From NCBI RefSeq assembly GCF_028502605.1, contig NW_026611593.1, forward strand, positions 1,674,001 to 1,738,000: a stretch of 64,000 nucleotides of DNA, written 5' to 3'. Positions 34,742 through 47,000 of the stretch are shown here, in pieces; positions within the stretch are counted from its first letter, which is position 1; every line of letters begins with the position of its first letter. The stretch comes from Trichoderma breve (taxonomy: Eukaryota; Ascomycota; Sordariomycetes; Hypocreales; Hypocreaceae). The notes beneath the pieces were generated by a model. It was not told the origin of the DNA, ran no database searches, and worked only from the letters and a program-made list of their open reading frames with translations. The position numbers and the translations under genes were made by a program.

Positions 34742-35464
34742 TTGGCAAGCTTTATGAGGAATGCATCAAAATAGCCACGTAAAAAGAACACATCATGAGA
34801 GCGAACTTAGCTAGCTTCGGTGGAGGGGATAATGCAGGCGGGAAAATATCCGCCGCCACGGCGTGATTCCTGCAGGGCACATGTGCTCGATGGATGTGTC
34901 GATGGGAAGGGGGTAATTTCGCATCGCAAATTGAGATGTTATTGGTATCACGATAGATGGAAGACCGCAGCGCCATATCAGAAAAGAGCAAATTGATTTA
35001 TGAAGGCAAGAGAGTACTGATGTATATTTACGGAGTTGGCGCACGTTTGAAGCTCAAACTCCACTCCCCAAACTTCGTGATTATTTCCTCTTCCAGTAGC
35101 CTCGCCCGCCGATACAAGGCGTGCCCGAGACCTACTGACAGCACGTCCTCGTATCGTACATGCGCTTAGATGAGGTGGGCTTATCTGGCTGTGGTTGACA
35201 TGCTATGCTATATTTGGCATATCCTCTCGGTGTGCATAGACGTGCATCCATGTTGCAATAGTTGCGCCGGCGGAAACGGATCCGCAAGAATCTCTTTGGT
35301 GCCCGCTGCTGCGCTCCTCTTTTTAGTTGGTAATCCGGATTCTGGAATCATTTCTTTTCTCCTCCTACTTCAATCAATAAGGCCGAGGAAGAAACATCTC
35401 TCTCTGGCAGAAGGACGGTCTTTGTAAGTTCAGCTTCAAAAAAGCTGCGAAGAAGAACGAAAAC
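34742..35464. other. Intergenic spacer
   Basis: No supportable gene. It includes the 3' flank of the repeat-protein gene and the promoter of the dehydrogenase gene, with an A/G-rich leader just before 35465. Confidence 0.4.
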
Positions 35465-36703
35465 ATGGGGTCAAAGGGGACCATCATCGTCACAGGGGCC
35501 AACGGCGGACTTGGCTCCGCCATCGTGCAGAATATCCTCAGCACTCCAGACCTGGCCTCGAACTACACCGGTGTGTATGCTGTGCGAAAGGCCGCGACTG
35601 CGACGAAGCTCAACGCGGCCCTGGCTCGGGCTCCGGCAAATCACAAGCATGAGACGGTTGATGTCGACCTGGGTTCAATAGCAGATGTCAGAAAGGTGGC
35701 CACGGACATCAATGACAAGGTGGCCAAGGGTGATTTGCCTAGGATCCGGGCCCTGATTTTGAATGCCGGATATCAAGACCACGCGGGCATTGTAAGTTCA
35801 CCTATGCTGCCGACCCTGCGATAGTCGGTTTATTGACATGGGGTGTTCCAGGCCATGAGCAAGGATGGTTTCGAAATGTCATGGCAAGTTAACTATTTGT
35901 CCAATCTGCTCCTGTCGCTGCTCCTCCTCCAGAGCATGGATACGGAAGAGGGCCGTATTCTCCTTGTTGGCAGCTGGGCCCATAAGTAAGTATAAAACAT
36001 ATTATCAAAAGAGCATAGCGAAGGAGTCCCGAAGCTGAATCCCCTCGCAGCATAGAAGACAAGCGCAATGATGTGACGAGCGCATACAAGGATCCCAGAT
36101 ACCCAACTCTGTATCCAGGCGTAGATGCCCTGGCCAAAGGTGAATGGAGCAGACCAGAAGAAGACCCGACGACCAACTCAGGCTTCCGCCGGTACGGCGC
36201 CAGTAAGCTGTGCGCCATAATGTTGTGGTGAGAAGCATCCTTTCTTCTTTTTATTTTATTCCGGTTTTCAAAGAGTCCGCCACTGACAATACTCTTACAG
36301 CGAGGAATTAGCAAGTCGCATAGCCAAGGACCCCAAACTGAGCAACATCTCCGTCATCGACTTGGACCCGGGCGGCATGCCCACCGGCATCGCCCGCAGA
36401 GCAGGCTTCCTCATCAGCTTCGTCGTCATGAAGCTCGTGCTGCCCGTCGTCACCGAGATTAGCGTGCGAGTGAAGCCCAATGGTGTCATCAGGACTCCGT
36501 GGAAGAGCGCTGCGGACGCCATTAGGGCTTGCTTCGAGATTGAGGCTCACCGCGGCGAGGTGTTGCATTTGGACGGCACGTCAACGGACCTGCTGGTTGC
36601 AAAAGAGGCGAAAGATGAGGCGAAGAGAAAGGAAGTGTGGGAATACGGCTTGAAGGCAGCGCACATTGAAGAAGGGGACACGGTTTTGGTGGATTGGAAA
36701 TAG
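35465..36703 (+). CDS. Short-chain dehydrogenase/reductase (classical SDR fold)
   Basis: Four exons (35465-35791, 35852-35985, 36051-36227, 36301-36703) give 346 residues. The cofactor motif TGANGGLG is at residues 10-17, the NAG motif at 100-102, and the catalytic YGASK at 202-206 (Tyr202, Lys206). A catalytic Ser is plausible in LLVGSWAHK near residue 149. The PGG-type motif after the active site is present (DLDPGGMPTG). The family performs NAD(P)(H)-dependent carbonyl/alcohol interconversion. The long segment between strand 5 and the active site resembles light-dependent protochlorophyllide reductase/WWOX-like fungal SDRs. The substrate cannot be inferred. It stands alone without biosynthetic neighbours, so there is no cluster context. 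Confidence 0.9.
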
Positions 36704-38928
36704 TCATCAAGAGCTGAACGGGAGATGCACCTAATCACAGACAGGTTTGAAATACCTTTAGTTTTGTACGAGCCAAGATTGATACACACACGGTATATGT
36801 AATTACATGTATATAAAGCCACTTGGCCACTTTGCTGCCAGTATTAGTGCCATGTCAAAATCTCATGTCATCCTTAACGGAAGATAGTATGAGACTGTTT
36901 GTCCGTCGTCACAACAGAATATATCGAAAAATGGACAACCGGCCATCAGATCTCTCTCATTGGTGAAAGTTAGTCCTGATTCGATCGTTATCCTTCTTAT
37001 TAGTTATTAGCATCTACCAATAGGATCATCTATTGTTCGACCGGATCTGTCTCTCCTTCTGGAAACTCGAGGCCGAATGTTCAAAATCGATGGGTGATTT
37101 CGACTGGGACCCCCCTTGCGTCTGATGTAAGGCACTAGGGCATGAAACAGACGCCGTCATTTTCAAAAGACAAGATGGGAAATGGCACTAAGAATAGAGG
37201 CGAGTAAGATTTCTTCCGGGGCACCGATCTGTGCTCCAGGCCCCATACAGTGGGGAGATGACGCCGTGATACTCTGACTCGGTGTTTGGATTAGATGATG
37301 TCAAGAAGCATTTCAATAGTGACGATGTAAGTCATAGACGATCAATACTACATGTATCTTACCTCTATTAACACGCTCTGATCTACTCCGTACTCTTCAT
37401 CTGCTCAAGTACGTAGAGCAACAAGGTCTTCAATTCAGACCAGCCGTCGTAAGACCAGAGCAGATAATGGCCTGTTCTGTTGGCCCCCTGAGATAGTCTA
37501 TCGGACAGATGTTTCATGTTTCTTAAGCAGCCCGCTTGCGATATCTGATTGGAGGTGCAATAACTTCAAGGATTCGAGAAAATAGGGAGCCCCCACATCG
37601 AGCCGTCCAGTCCAGTGTCGCCGTTTCAACCGCATCTACACCAACACTCGCGCTCGCAATTCTTTACTTTGTGCGCCGTTCATGGTTACATTCGATGCAG
37701 TGTCCCTTTGGCTAAATGTCACTTTGGTGCCAGCAGCCACTCAATTGGCGCCGAAACGCATCTGTGACAATGTCGAGCGTGGGGCCTCCTTAGTCCTCGA
37801 GCTGCCATCAGCGCGTCAATTGGTTGGTGGACGAACGCTGCCGCTAGAGATGCCACTCTCGTGCATCATATTTGGGTCTGTTTCTACCCACAAGCTGCAG
37901 ATCACGGCGTCTGTCTGTCCGTCTGGTGATGAATGATGACGGCGGCAGTTTAGTCGGACATATAAACTGAGGTGTCCAGACTAAAAGGTCTCCCTGGCTG
38001 TTAGAAGAATGGAAGAGGACTGCCGATCTGGTGAGAGAAGAGGAAGGTCAGCTGTACCGCCTTAGCAGCCTCTTTCTGTGTCAAGTAAAGAGCAGCCTCA
38101 TTTCAACTGCATCGCGTCTGACACGCACCTTGCCTGCCATCGAACTTTAATTTCCTCCATCTCAACTGTCATCCCGTCCGCACAGTCTTTTTTTTTTCTC
38201 TGTCCACTCCGAGCGAGATTCTTTTCAGCCCGATCTCCGGATTCTCGGTGCTCACGAGACGTGCCAGTCACACATTCCTGCACGTTGAGAACGGATGCAC
38301 GGCTAAACAGGAGCTGAGACCTGTCTGACACAAAACGCTGCGAACGAGCACCAGCTGCCTGCAACCAGTGCGCCTGTGGCAGCTCCCACGGGCACTAAAG
38401 CACCGCGGTCCCCCCCCGCTAAAGGTCCTGCGGCGCATTTGATCCCCTGGAAAAGCCGTGCACCCAAAAATACAGCGCCCAGTCAATCAGCCATCAATCA
38501 GCCATACCATGTGGGACCGCCCCCGAACCTCTGCCACAGCGGGTCTCGACAGGCTGCACCGGCCCTCCATCCGGCACCAGCTTAAAGACGGCCCCAGCAC
38601 AGACAAGCCAGAGATTTATCTGTACGAGTACAGCTACAGCCCTGCCAATGCTCTGGGCATCGCCGTCTCCAGCTTCAACTCCAGGCTTTACAATCACCAG
38701 AAACCGCAGAGACCACCGAGGCCGGAGATAGTGCACGATAAGCAGATACTACCATTATTCGCCGCTGCATCAACATCAACTGAGGGAATTGGAATGTACG
38801 TACATCTCCCGAGTTACGACTGGAATTGGCTTGTCTGGCCGTGGCTGCGTCATGCAGATTGTTATCCTATCCTACCTTGTGTGCTGCGTCGCCACTTTGT
38901 TTTGATGCTGTCATTCGCCCGAGAGCAC
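36704..38928. other. Intergenic region
   Basis: 2.2 kb with no supportable gene. TACATGTA palindromes occur at 36804-36811 and 37349-37356. The frame running from 38509 to 38946 could contribute upstream coding sequence to the next gene, because a donor at 38796 (GTACGT) would be in phase with the acceptor at 39192; I regard that as less likely than leader sequence. Confidence 0.4.
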
Positions 38929-41202
38929 ATGCCGGTTCGTTGGTGAAGGGCACAGCCTTGGGCGAATGCGCGTCAAACAAGGAAACAAAGGGGAAAAAAC
39001 AAGCTGGAGGCCAATCGTGCATCGGACTATTTCCCCATCACCGTTGGTTGGTCGCATGATGCTGCTACTACAACCCGCCGGCTCACGCTATCTGCACTGC
39101 CCACTGCCTATTGCCTATTGCCTATTGCTCTGTTCATTTGTTTGAAATAGCCAACAAACGGCTTGCGGCTGACGTGAACATCTTTTCCCCAGTTCCAGAT
39201 TTCCGACAGACGATCACGATCCTGCTGATTTTGCAGACGCATCGTCGCGCATCGCCTTTGAGCCGCCACCGAGGAACCCTAGACGATTATTGCGAGTGCG
39301 ACAAGACTCGAAGGATTGCACACCAGCATATCCATATCCCGAACTTCAGATCGTGACCGATTCGGAATCTACCTCTACTAGCGACGGAGACGGATACTCT
39401 TCGTCCCCGGCCTCCAATTTCAAGCTGGCTTCGACATATTCGAGGCGGCGCCTTCCAGCGCTCGACCAAATTTCGCCTCCCAGCTCGCCGGAACTTGGCG
39501 CTTTCAAGAATAAGTAAGTGCTTTGTATCAATGTTGGCGCTTGGAATTACGCATCCGTTCAACTATTTCCATTGAACAAAGAACTCGGGCCTTTCTGGGT
39601 TTCAACCGTGTTTCAATATTGTTCAATACTGGTACTAACAAAGGATTGCCGCGTAGCGCACCTGTCTCTCCCCTGGACGACGATGACGCCGACTTCCCTC
39701 GAGAGTATCCTTTTAGAGGGCAGCAACCCACACAATCTTTTACGACACAGCAGCGCCAAATGAGCCAAGTTCCCGTTCCCGTACATCAATACACTGCCTA
39801 CCAGCCCGCTCCGGCCTTGTACGATACATCTTTTGAGAATCCAAGAAGCCTCGAGGACGTGCCAGCCCCATTGCAACAAGGCGCATTACCGCGGAGTACC
39901 AAGATGCGCATAAGGGTTCCCACTGACACTTCAGCTGTTGCCCAGCGATTTCGCTTTCTCACCAAGGGCAAGTCGGAGCCAACAGAGAATCTGGCCGATC
40001 GACCAAGGCAAGGTGAGGCGCCGCCCATTCACATCCCACGGAGAAGCAGCAAGCGTGCAAGCCGCACCCCAAATGGCCTTCGAAACATATCAGCTCCCCT
40101 GCCACCTATTCAGTCTGGCACTGCATTGGAAACACCTCCGCGCCAGCAAGCAGCCACCGACCGCGAGCTTCTTCCGTCCTCGTTGGCTCCAAAGCCACTA
40201 AACATAACACCAGCAGCAAACAAGGTTGCGTCGCGCAATACCAATGCTAATACCGATGATAATGCGCTTCCTACGCCGCCTAATCATGACTACCCGACTC
40301 CGCTATCCATACCATCAGCTCGATCACAGTCACCTGCCGTCCAAGATTTGACTCCTACCGGGCCTAGGATCATCAAGAGGAAGCCGCCGCAAACTCACCA
40401 AGCCCAACCTTCGGCGCCGTCCAACCTGTCAAGTTCAAGCCCGGCCTACATCAATCCACCTCCTCGAAGAGCCTCGGCCGCAGCCGTCACTGGGTTCCAC
40501 GAAGCTCCCCCAAAACGCTCTAATACTGATGAGGCGTGGATGCAACCTCCATCACGCTTCAGTGTCACCACTTACGCTACATCGAACGCAGGGACTCCTC
40601 CGCAGGCTGCTGTGGAGCAGATGCCCGCAAACGCACCGGTTGCTACTTCGATGATGAGCCGTCCAGGTCCATTTGCGAAGCGGGACAATGCCCATACTCC
40701 TATAACGATCCCTAAGCAGAGGGCATACATGTCCAGCCCATATGGAACCGATAACCAGATGGCAGTGTCGAGCGAGGTATCTCTAAATGAACCGCGCCGC
40801 ACCCGAGCCGGCAGCAATACGGAGTCCACTAGCCGAAGCTCCATTCTGTCTACTGCCAAGCCGCTTCCACCCGCACCTCCGGAGTTGGCATCAGCACCCG
40901 ATGATAGGATTGCGCAACTAAATGCCTCTCTCTCGGCACTGGCTCATCGTAGAGTCAACATCAACAAAAGTATCCAACAAATGACAGAGCTGATGCCGCG
41001 AGATAACCTGATGGCCAGCGCAGAAGTGCTCCGAAAGAGGGAGGTCGAGAAGCAAAAAGTAGAGGGGCTGAAACAAGAGCTGGCCGAGATTCAACACGAA
41101 GAGTATGACCTGGGCCTGAAGCTGCATAGGGCTTACAAGCGCCAGGAGAAGGATGCGGAATTCGAGGTTACTGGCCTGTGGGTGAGAAGAATTACAAGTT
41201 GA
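38929..41202 (+). CDS. Disordered protein with C-terminal coiled coil, function unknown; start uncertain
   Basis: The secure exons are 39193-39513 and 39657-41202. The first has an upstream branch point (GCTGAC) and a CCCCAG acceptor; the second has CTAAC and TAG. The frame is open without an ATG, so an upstream exon is needed. The shortest solution is 38929-38942 (MPVR plus a split codon, donor GTGAAG), giving 626 residues. An alternative begins at 38509. The protein is Pro/Ser-rich with many short basic motifs and looks intrinsically disordered up to residue 530. The last 95 residues form an ordered charged helix (HRRVNINKSIQQMTEL, EVEKQKVEGLKQELAEIQHE, LHRAYKRQEKDAEFE), very likely a coiled coil. 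This layout resembles fungal cytoskeletal or cell-polarity scaffolds. I cannot name it. Confidence 0.7.
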
Positions 41203-41407
41203 TTGGTGACATGACTTGCTGAGCCTGGCGCTGGGAATTGTTAGTGGATTTTTCTTATTCTTTGCTGGTCAAGAAACTTGGGACATGTACGAATATGGAT
41301 TGAAAAGGGCATAATCCGGCGTAACATAAGGATACAGGATCACATTATGAGAATTGATTTAACTATTTCTATCTATCTATGTATTTTCTAGCCTGTTTCT
41401 AGTGTTC

Positions 41408-42304
41408 TTAACTCAACCAAGAGAGCATCCAAAATATGCATAGTAAGCACACAAACAGAACATACAGCTCGCCAAAGGACAGCAATATTGACCAAAGGAT
41501 GAAGTGCAGGGCGAAGATGGCGATGGCGGGGGTGCATAAATTGCTGACGGCTATGAAGTTGGAGAACATCCGGCAGAATGGCTCAAGACTACGCTTGATG
41601 AGGAGGATAAGGCGGATACGTGTGATGAATAAAGTCAACCCTACTTGGTCATAGAGTGATATAACGACGTCGACGTATGGTAAGCACATGCTGTAGAAGT
41701 GTAGTATGTATAGTACGGAAAGTTGCAGAAACTCATGTAGACGGAGATATGTTGCCTGAATGAAAACGAAAACAGAAGATGTCCAACTTTGTCGAGGTTG
41801 TATTATTTCCTCGGGCGGAGTATTAGCAGTTGCGTCGTCAACTGGGTCAGACAAGGTATCTAAAGACTTGTAAGGCTTAGGCTTGGAGTCGATCTCGAGC
41901 TCATCAGCGAACTGGTTTTTATTCTCATCCTTGTCTGAGACCTTGGTCCGGGAGAGTTCATCGAAGTGAATTCCATGAATATGAGCAGCTATATTCCGTA
42001 CACTCAACTGAACACTCTCCGCAACCTCTGCATAAGCCGGCAAAAGCTTCTCTTTCGCATAACATGCGAACTTGGCGAGGTAGTGCAGGAAATATATCGC
42101 CGCGAGAAGGAAATGCGCGAGGATAAGCAAGACGAGGTTCTGTATGAGAGGCCAGGGCGAGGTGCGGTGCGCGAGAAGATTGCAGATGAGCGTGTAGAGG
42201 ATGAAGAGCCTGGAAGTTGTTGGCGATGGCGGGAAGTGCGCTGGGCAGAGGCGGTAGAGGAGGATGAGGATGAGGAGCGGGGTGAGATGGATGAGGAGGG
42301 ACAT
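41408..42304 (-). CDS. Multi-pass membrane protein, function unknown
   Basis: A single frame of 298 residues, with a good start context (CACCATGTC). Three hydrophobic helices lie in the first 90 residues (starting MSLLIHLTPLLILILLYRLC). A polar, acidic middle follows (about 110-175), then three or four hydrophobic segments, the last two being CTPAIAIFALHFILWSILL and a Leu/Cys-rich C-terminal helix. No signature of a known transporter or enzyme family is visible. An overlapping plus-strand frame (41966-42343) is a shadow. Its 3' end lies only 205 bp from the coiled-coil gene, convergent. Confidence 0.6.
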   Translation of the reverse strand: MSLLIHLTPLLILILLYRLCPAHFPPSPTTSRLFILYTLICNLLAHRTSPWPLIQNLVLLILAHFLLAAIYFLHYLAKFACYAKEKLLPAYAEVAESVQLSVRNIAAHIHGIHFDELSRTKVSDKDENKNQFADELEIDSKPKPYKSLDTLSDPVDDATANTPPEEIIQPRQSWTSSVFVFIQATYLRLHEFLQLSVLYILHFYSMCLPYVDVVISLYDQVGLTLFITRIRLILLIKRSLEPFCRMFSNFIAVSNLCTPAIAIFALHFILWSILLSFGELYVLFVCLLCIFWMLSWLS

Positions 42305-43071
42305 GGTGAGATCGCCCGGCGGTTTGGATTGGATTCATGGTGAGTTTGATTTATGAGTGTGTTTAGTATATTTATATTTCTATATTTCTATACTTATATT
42401 CTTTGATAGTTTGTACGTTTAGTTGGTAGAAGTTGTGAACAAAGACGTTGAACGGTGTTGAAAGAGTTGGTTGCAGGGTAGATGGGTGCTTTGAGTTGTG
42501 CGGCTGTTCAGTGTTGGACTACAAAGAGCTTGGTTCACGAGCAACACTTGGATAAGGGAACGCCTGTTCAAAATCCCGAATTTGCTATCCAGCATCCCGT
42601 GTCGCAAATAATACCGAATACTGGACGAATATAATTATAGTAGTAAATACTAGATAAAAATAGCTATAGTAGGAGATACTAGAAAGAATGAAGCTGTAGT
42701 AGGACGTACTAGACTAATATAGCTATAGTAGCAGAAAGTGAATAATGAGCACATGGCTAAGAACATAACAAGCCTCAAACATTCACGTGCAATTCCAAAA
42801 TTAGGTAGCTTCAAAGAAATTATATGCATTCATATCGCCCATGTGGGCCTCGCCTCTTTATCTCGTCAATCGCCTGGATATACACAGCTCGATACTAAAA
42901 GGGTGTGTAATATGCAAAAAACAAACAAACACTAAAACAGTAAACCATCAGGCAATGATATATATACAAGACAAAAACAATGCTTTCGTTCCATGACAGA
43001 CACCCTCTCCGTTTCCCTCTATTCAGCCCCCTCTCTTCGTTGTATTCTAGCTAAACCAGGGAGGTCCCAAT
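42305..43071. other. AT-rich spacer with 29-bp minisatellite
   Basis: No gene. The spacer is AT-rich and holds the minisatellite at 42617-42733. It should also contain the promoter of the multi-pass membrane protein and the 3' UTR of the hydrolase. Confidence 0.55.
42617..42733. repeat. 29-bp minisatellite, about four units
   Basis: Four consecutive units of 29, 29, 30 and 29 bp share the core AATAGCTATAGTAGGAGATA with variation. In the reverse orientation it aligns to the 29-bp array at 54629-54806, matching at about 21 of 29 positions by hand. Confidence 0.7.
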
Positions 43072-44097
43072 TTACTCCTTCAACCAGTCAAGGACAACCT
43101 TGGTAAAGTTGGAGGGAGCAGAGATCTGAGGAGCGTGGCCCAGGGTGGGGAACTGGTACAGAGTGCAGTCGGGGATCTCGGCGCAGACCTGAGGACCCAG
43201 GACGTTGAAGTGGCCGAGCTTGGCGGCAACCTCCGGGGGAGACCAGTTGCCGCCGATGGCGACCTTGTCCTGGTCACCGACGATGAGCAGAGTCTTGGAG
43301 ACAATGTCGCCAAAGTAGTGGGCTTGGGACGAGGTCAGCACCATGTCGACGATCTGGCCCTGGTTCTTGAGGAACTGGGTGCGCTTGGAGCCGAAGTAGA
43401 CGTTGTTGAGCATGGTGACCCAGATGGTGTACGAGTCGTCCCACTGGCCGACGTAGTAGATCTGCTGCTCGTAGGCCTTGAGGGCGTCAAAGGTCTGGGC
43501 GGCCTCGGCGGCGATGTCGTCGTCGACGGAGACGTAGGGAACGCCCTTCTCGACGTAGTCCTCCAGGCCGACGGGGTCGACCAGGACCAGGCGGTCGATG
43601 GTGCTCGGGTACTGCAGGGCGAAGCGGGTGCTGAGCATGCCGCCGACAGAGTGGCCGATCAGGGTGATGTTGCCGATTCCCAGCGTGTTGAGGAGGCCGC
43701 GGGTGTTCCAGGCCAGCTGGTTGAGGCTGAACTGGTAGTTGTCGGGCTTGGAGCTCTTGCACCAGCCGACCTGGTCCGGCGCAATGACGCGGTATCCGGC
43801 GCCGGCGAGGGCGATGATGGTGGAGTTCCAGGTAGGGCCGCAGAAGTTCTTGCCGTGGAGCAGCACCGCCGTCTCGCCGTTGGGGGCGCACGTGGGCTTG
43901 ATGTCCATGTAGGCCATCTGCAGCTTCTGCTGCTGGCTGGTGAAGGTGAAGACGTTGACGGGCCAGGGGTATGTGAAATTGGAGCCGTTGAGGTCGAAGG
44001 GGAACGGGCCCTTGGAGATGGTGCCGGTGGCAGCCTCCTGGGCAAAAGCCAGGCCGGCGGCCGAGAGCAGGCCAGAGGCGAGAGTAGAGAACTTCAT
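43072..44097 (-). CDS. Secreted alpha/beta-hydrolase fold protein
   Basis: A single 341-residue frame. Residues 1-19 are a clear signal peptide (MKFSTLASGLLSAAGLAFA) followed by QEAA. The alpha/beta-hydrolase features are in order: oxyanion HG at 81-82 (LLHGKNFCG), nucleophile elbow GHSVGG with Ser150, acid Asp277 or Asp275 in GDQDK, and His321 in LGHAPQ near the C-terminus. Six cysteines and several N-glycosylation sequons agree with secretion. Family members include esterases, epoxide hydrolases and haloperoxidase-like enzymes; the substrate is not predictable here. The frame has strong third-position G/C bias, unlike the surrounding spacer, suggesting high expression. That bias also produces a long, spurious antisense frame. 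Confidence 0.9.
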   Translation of the reverse strand: MKFSTLASGLLSAAGLAFAQEAATGTISKGPFPFDLNGSNFTYPWPVNVFTFTSQQQKLQMAYMDIKPTCAPNGETAVLLHGKNFCGPTWNSTIIALAGAGYRVIAPDQVGWCKSSKPDNYQFSLNQLAWNTRGLLNTLGIGNITLIGHSVGGMLSTRFALQYPSTIDRLVLVDPVGLEDYVEKGVPYVSVDDDIAAEAAQTFDALKAYEQQIYYVGQWDDSYTIWVTMLNNVYFGSKRTQFLKNQGQIVDMVLTSSQAHYFGDIVSKTLLIVGDQDKVAIGGNWSPPEVAAKLGHFNVLGPQVCAEIPDCTLYQFPTLGHAPQISAPSNFTKVVLDWLKE

Positions 44098-47000
44098 GAT
44101 GGCTTGGGGGAGGAGGGAGGAGAGGGCAGAAAGAGAGAGAGTCTGGTTGGTTCTTGACCTGGGAGAGAAGTTATTCTCGACGCAGACTCAATGCAGAAAA
44201 GGAAACAAAACGGGAGGGGGACAAGAGGCCTTTAAAACAAGCCATTGCCAGCTCCAAAGCCAGGGGAGGGCTGGCGATTGCGCGTGGCAAGCGGAGAACA
44301 TTGGAAAGGTTCGTGGAATCGGACAGGGCTTCGACGAGGCTTGATGAGGCTTGACGAATTCAATCCATCTTGGGAGCACCCACAGGTACCGCAATTGTAG
44401 CGAGCACCGCCGGGACGAGGTACTCACCAAGTACCCTTCAGCGAGCAACAGCTGCTCGTCTTTGTAATGCTGCGCGCAGCACGGCGGCCAACAAAGGCAA
44501 ACGGGCGACAGACCGGTCTGCCCAGCAATCTCCATTATTTCTTACCAACAGCAAAACGGGCTGCGAATATGGAGAAGCAGCAATTAATGCCCCCCATTAG
44601 CGGCATGTACTTGGCTCAGGTTGTCTGCATTTAATTACCTCGACATGGCTAGCATCCCCCCTTCTCCGCGGCAGCGCCAGCCGAAGTGCAGCCACCGCAA
44701 TCTTAGTGCGCGGTACCATCGAGGTACGGGGGACAATACCTGGGGCGGTACCTGCAGCACCCCGACACGATACCTGCGGTTAATTTTCCTATTGCGTGCC
44801 CCTCCGCTCGGCACGAGACGCTGTTGGTCCTTGATTCGCTGCTTGAGGGCTTGGCTAAACCAGGCGGAGGGAACAGTTTGCGTGCAGACGGCACCTCGAT
44901 GCAACTTGAATAATATACCGGCAACACAGATCCTTTCGCCGGCTGCAACCGCAAGGGGGCAGACAACCTCCATAACGTAAAACCAGCTGCAGACGATGAG
45001 CCAACAGCAGCAGCAATGATACGAGAGCTCTGCTCCCATGCTGGAGCGCATGAACCCTGGAAGCCCTGCGGCATCTCCTAGTCTGTGACATGCGACGAGC
45101 GAGCTCTGCAGCCGGAATGTCGTTGCCATGCCCTTTACTCGCTAACTCTTCTCCGTATATGTCGACGGGCAACTCAGTTCGCAGCCAGGCATTAGACCTT
45201 ATCCACCTCTATATCCGGAAATATTGATTCCATCTCGTGCCGTATTACCATGACCACGTTTTTCAACCGCTACTGTCCGCCTTGCCCGTTGCGGCTCGTT
45301 CAGCGAAGCAACGGATCCGTGCTAGCCATAGGCCCTGCTGCTTCTAGTACGAATACTGATCCATTGATATCATAGTATCAAAACCAGCCTATATACGAAG
45401 CCCCATTCCCGCGTGCCACGTTTTTTCTCGGTTAGTTTTCTCTCAATACTCCGTCTGGACGGATGAGGTCTTGTCAGCACCCCAGAATATGGTGGTTTGG
45501 TCAGCCATGTAGACCGGCCTTGTCCAATCAACTCGTGTCCTACGCCGTCTCCCGGCCGAGTTTACCGTCCTCACCGCAGGAGCTGAGAAGGCTGGCCCTC
45601 CGGGTCCCATCCAGCAGACTGCTCTTCTATGCCTTCTAGCGTCTTGGCGTCAGTTCAGTGACCTTCTCGCCTCCTCCCGTAGGCTATGCCGTCCAATGGA
45701 TCAAGAGCTGACGGGGGGCTTTCTGGGGCTTTGACAGCGCCGGACCCGTCACTTCTCTTGAAAGCTTCAATCTGCGGCCATGAAAGAGGAAATCATCCTA
45801 CCAGCTGTGGGTGAAAGCTGAGGAATGATGAGATGAAAGAGACAAACTATTGCTTTCTAGCTCCTCGTTACGCAATCTCTCCTGACTAGCTATTAATGCA
45901 AGCCGCGGAACGCAACTCGCGGTGAGGAGAGAAGACAGGAGAGAGAGCAGAGAGGAAAGAGAAAAGAGAGGAGAATGAATGGGTGTTTTCTCTTTCCTCT
46001 CGGTCAAAGGCGACGACCATGGTGCTCGAGATGAACATTTTGTGTGCGCATGACTGCTATCAAAGACATGTTAAATGGTAGCATGACGTACGTCTCACCC
46101 AGATGAAACCTCTCCATGCTGGTTTAGGGTTTCCTTCTATTCTTCTTTTCTTCACAAGGTTAAGATTTAATATTTATGCCTGTTTATGCGCCACCACTTG
46201 GCAGCGCGCTTATCCAGGCATCGCAAAAAAATAAAAAGAACATGCGACGGAAGTGGATTGAGGATTTAACCGACCCATTACTTACCCACTGCCAATTCAT
46301 TAACAGCATGGCCAGGTTCATTCCCCACGGCAGAGCCGGCAAACCCGTCAGGGCCAGCATTCTGGGACAAGACGGCTCTCACGGCACCTTTGGACTTTGC
46401 ACCGCGGACGCAGCGCCACGGGGGGCATTTAATGGGCTGGAGGCCCTTGATAAGAGTTTGGCGTCTGTAGCTCTGACTCCTTTTCCTCGCCTTTGGAACT
46501 AGCATATAGAGGCCGACACTCGGAGTTCAAAAGGACGCGGGAGCCGAGAATGGAGAGCCTCGCGGTTGAGCGGGAGTGGCGGTTGAGGGCTTCTGTGGAA
46601 TTGGGGCTATTGTGTGGGCGCACAGCTAGACGAATATTAAAAGAGCGTCGAGGTGGCAGAGCAGCAGATGGAAGCGTTTGACCGGCTCGAGGGCGTCCAT
46701 GCGAACTTATATCCATCTCGTCTTCTCCGTGAAGCGCCGATCGAATATGTATTTGGTCTGTCCCGTTCCGCAGAGGGATCAGCGTTGGATCCATGCATGA
46801 CACGCATCTGTGAAATCTTGCACCATCAGATAACCTGAACTGCTGAGCGAGCGAGCAGGTCGACTGAGAGAGAGGCTTCCCTCTTCTCCCCTCGGGCATC
46901 TACCGGCCTGCCCCTCACGCTGTCCCTTCTCCAAGCGTTGTTAGTACTGGCCACAGTGAGGCCAAAAGCAGGCGACGGCTTGCTCTGGTGCTTACAAGTA

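Noticed and set aside
43135..44157. 340-codon plus-strand open frame opposite the hydrolase gene
   Set aside because: It mirrors the codon-biased hydrolase almost exactly, has a Val/Gly/Leu/Ala-biased composition and no domain; the minus strand has signal peptide and catalytic triad.
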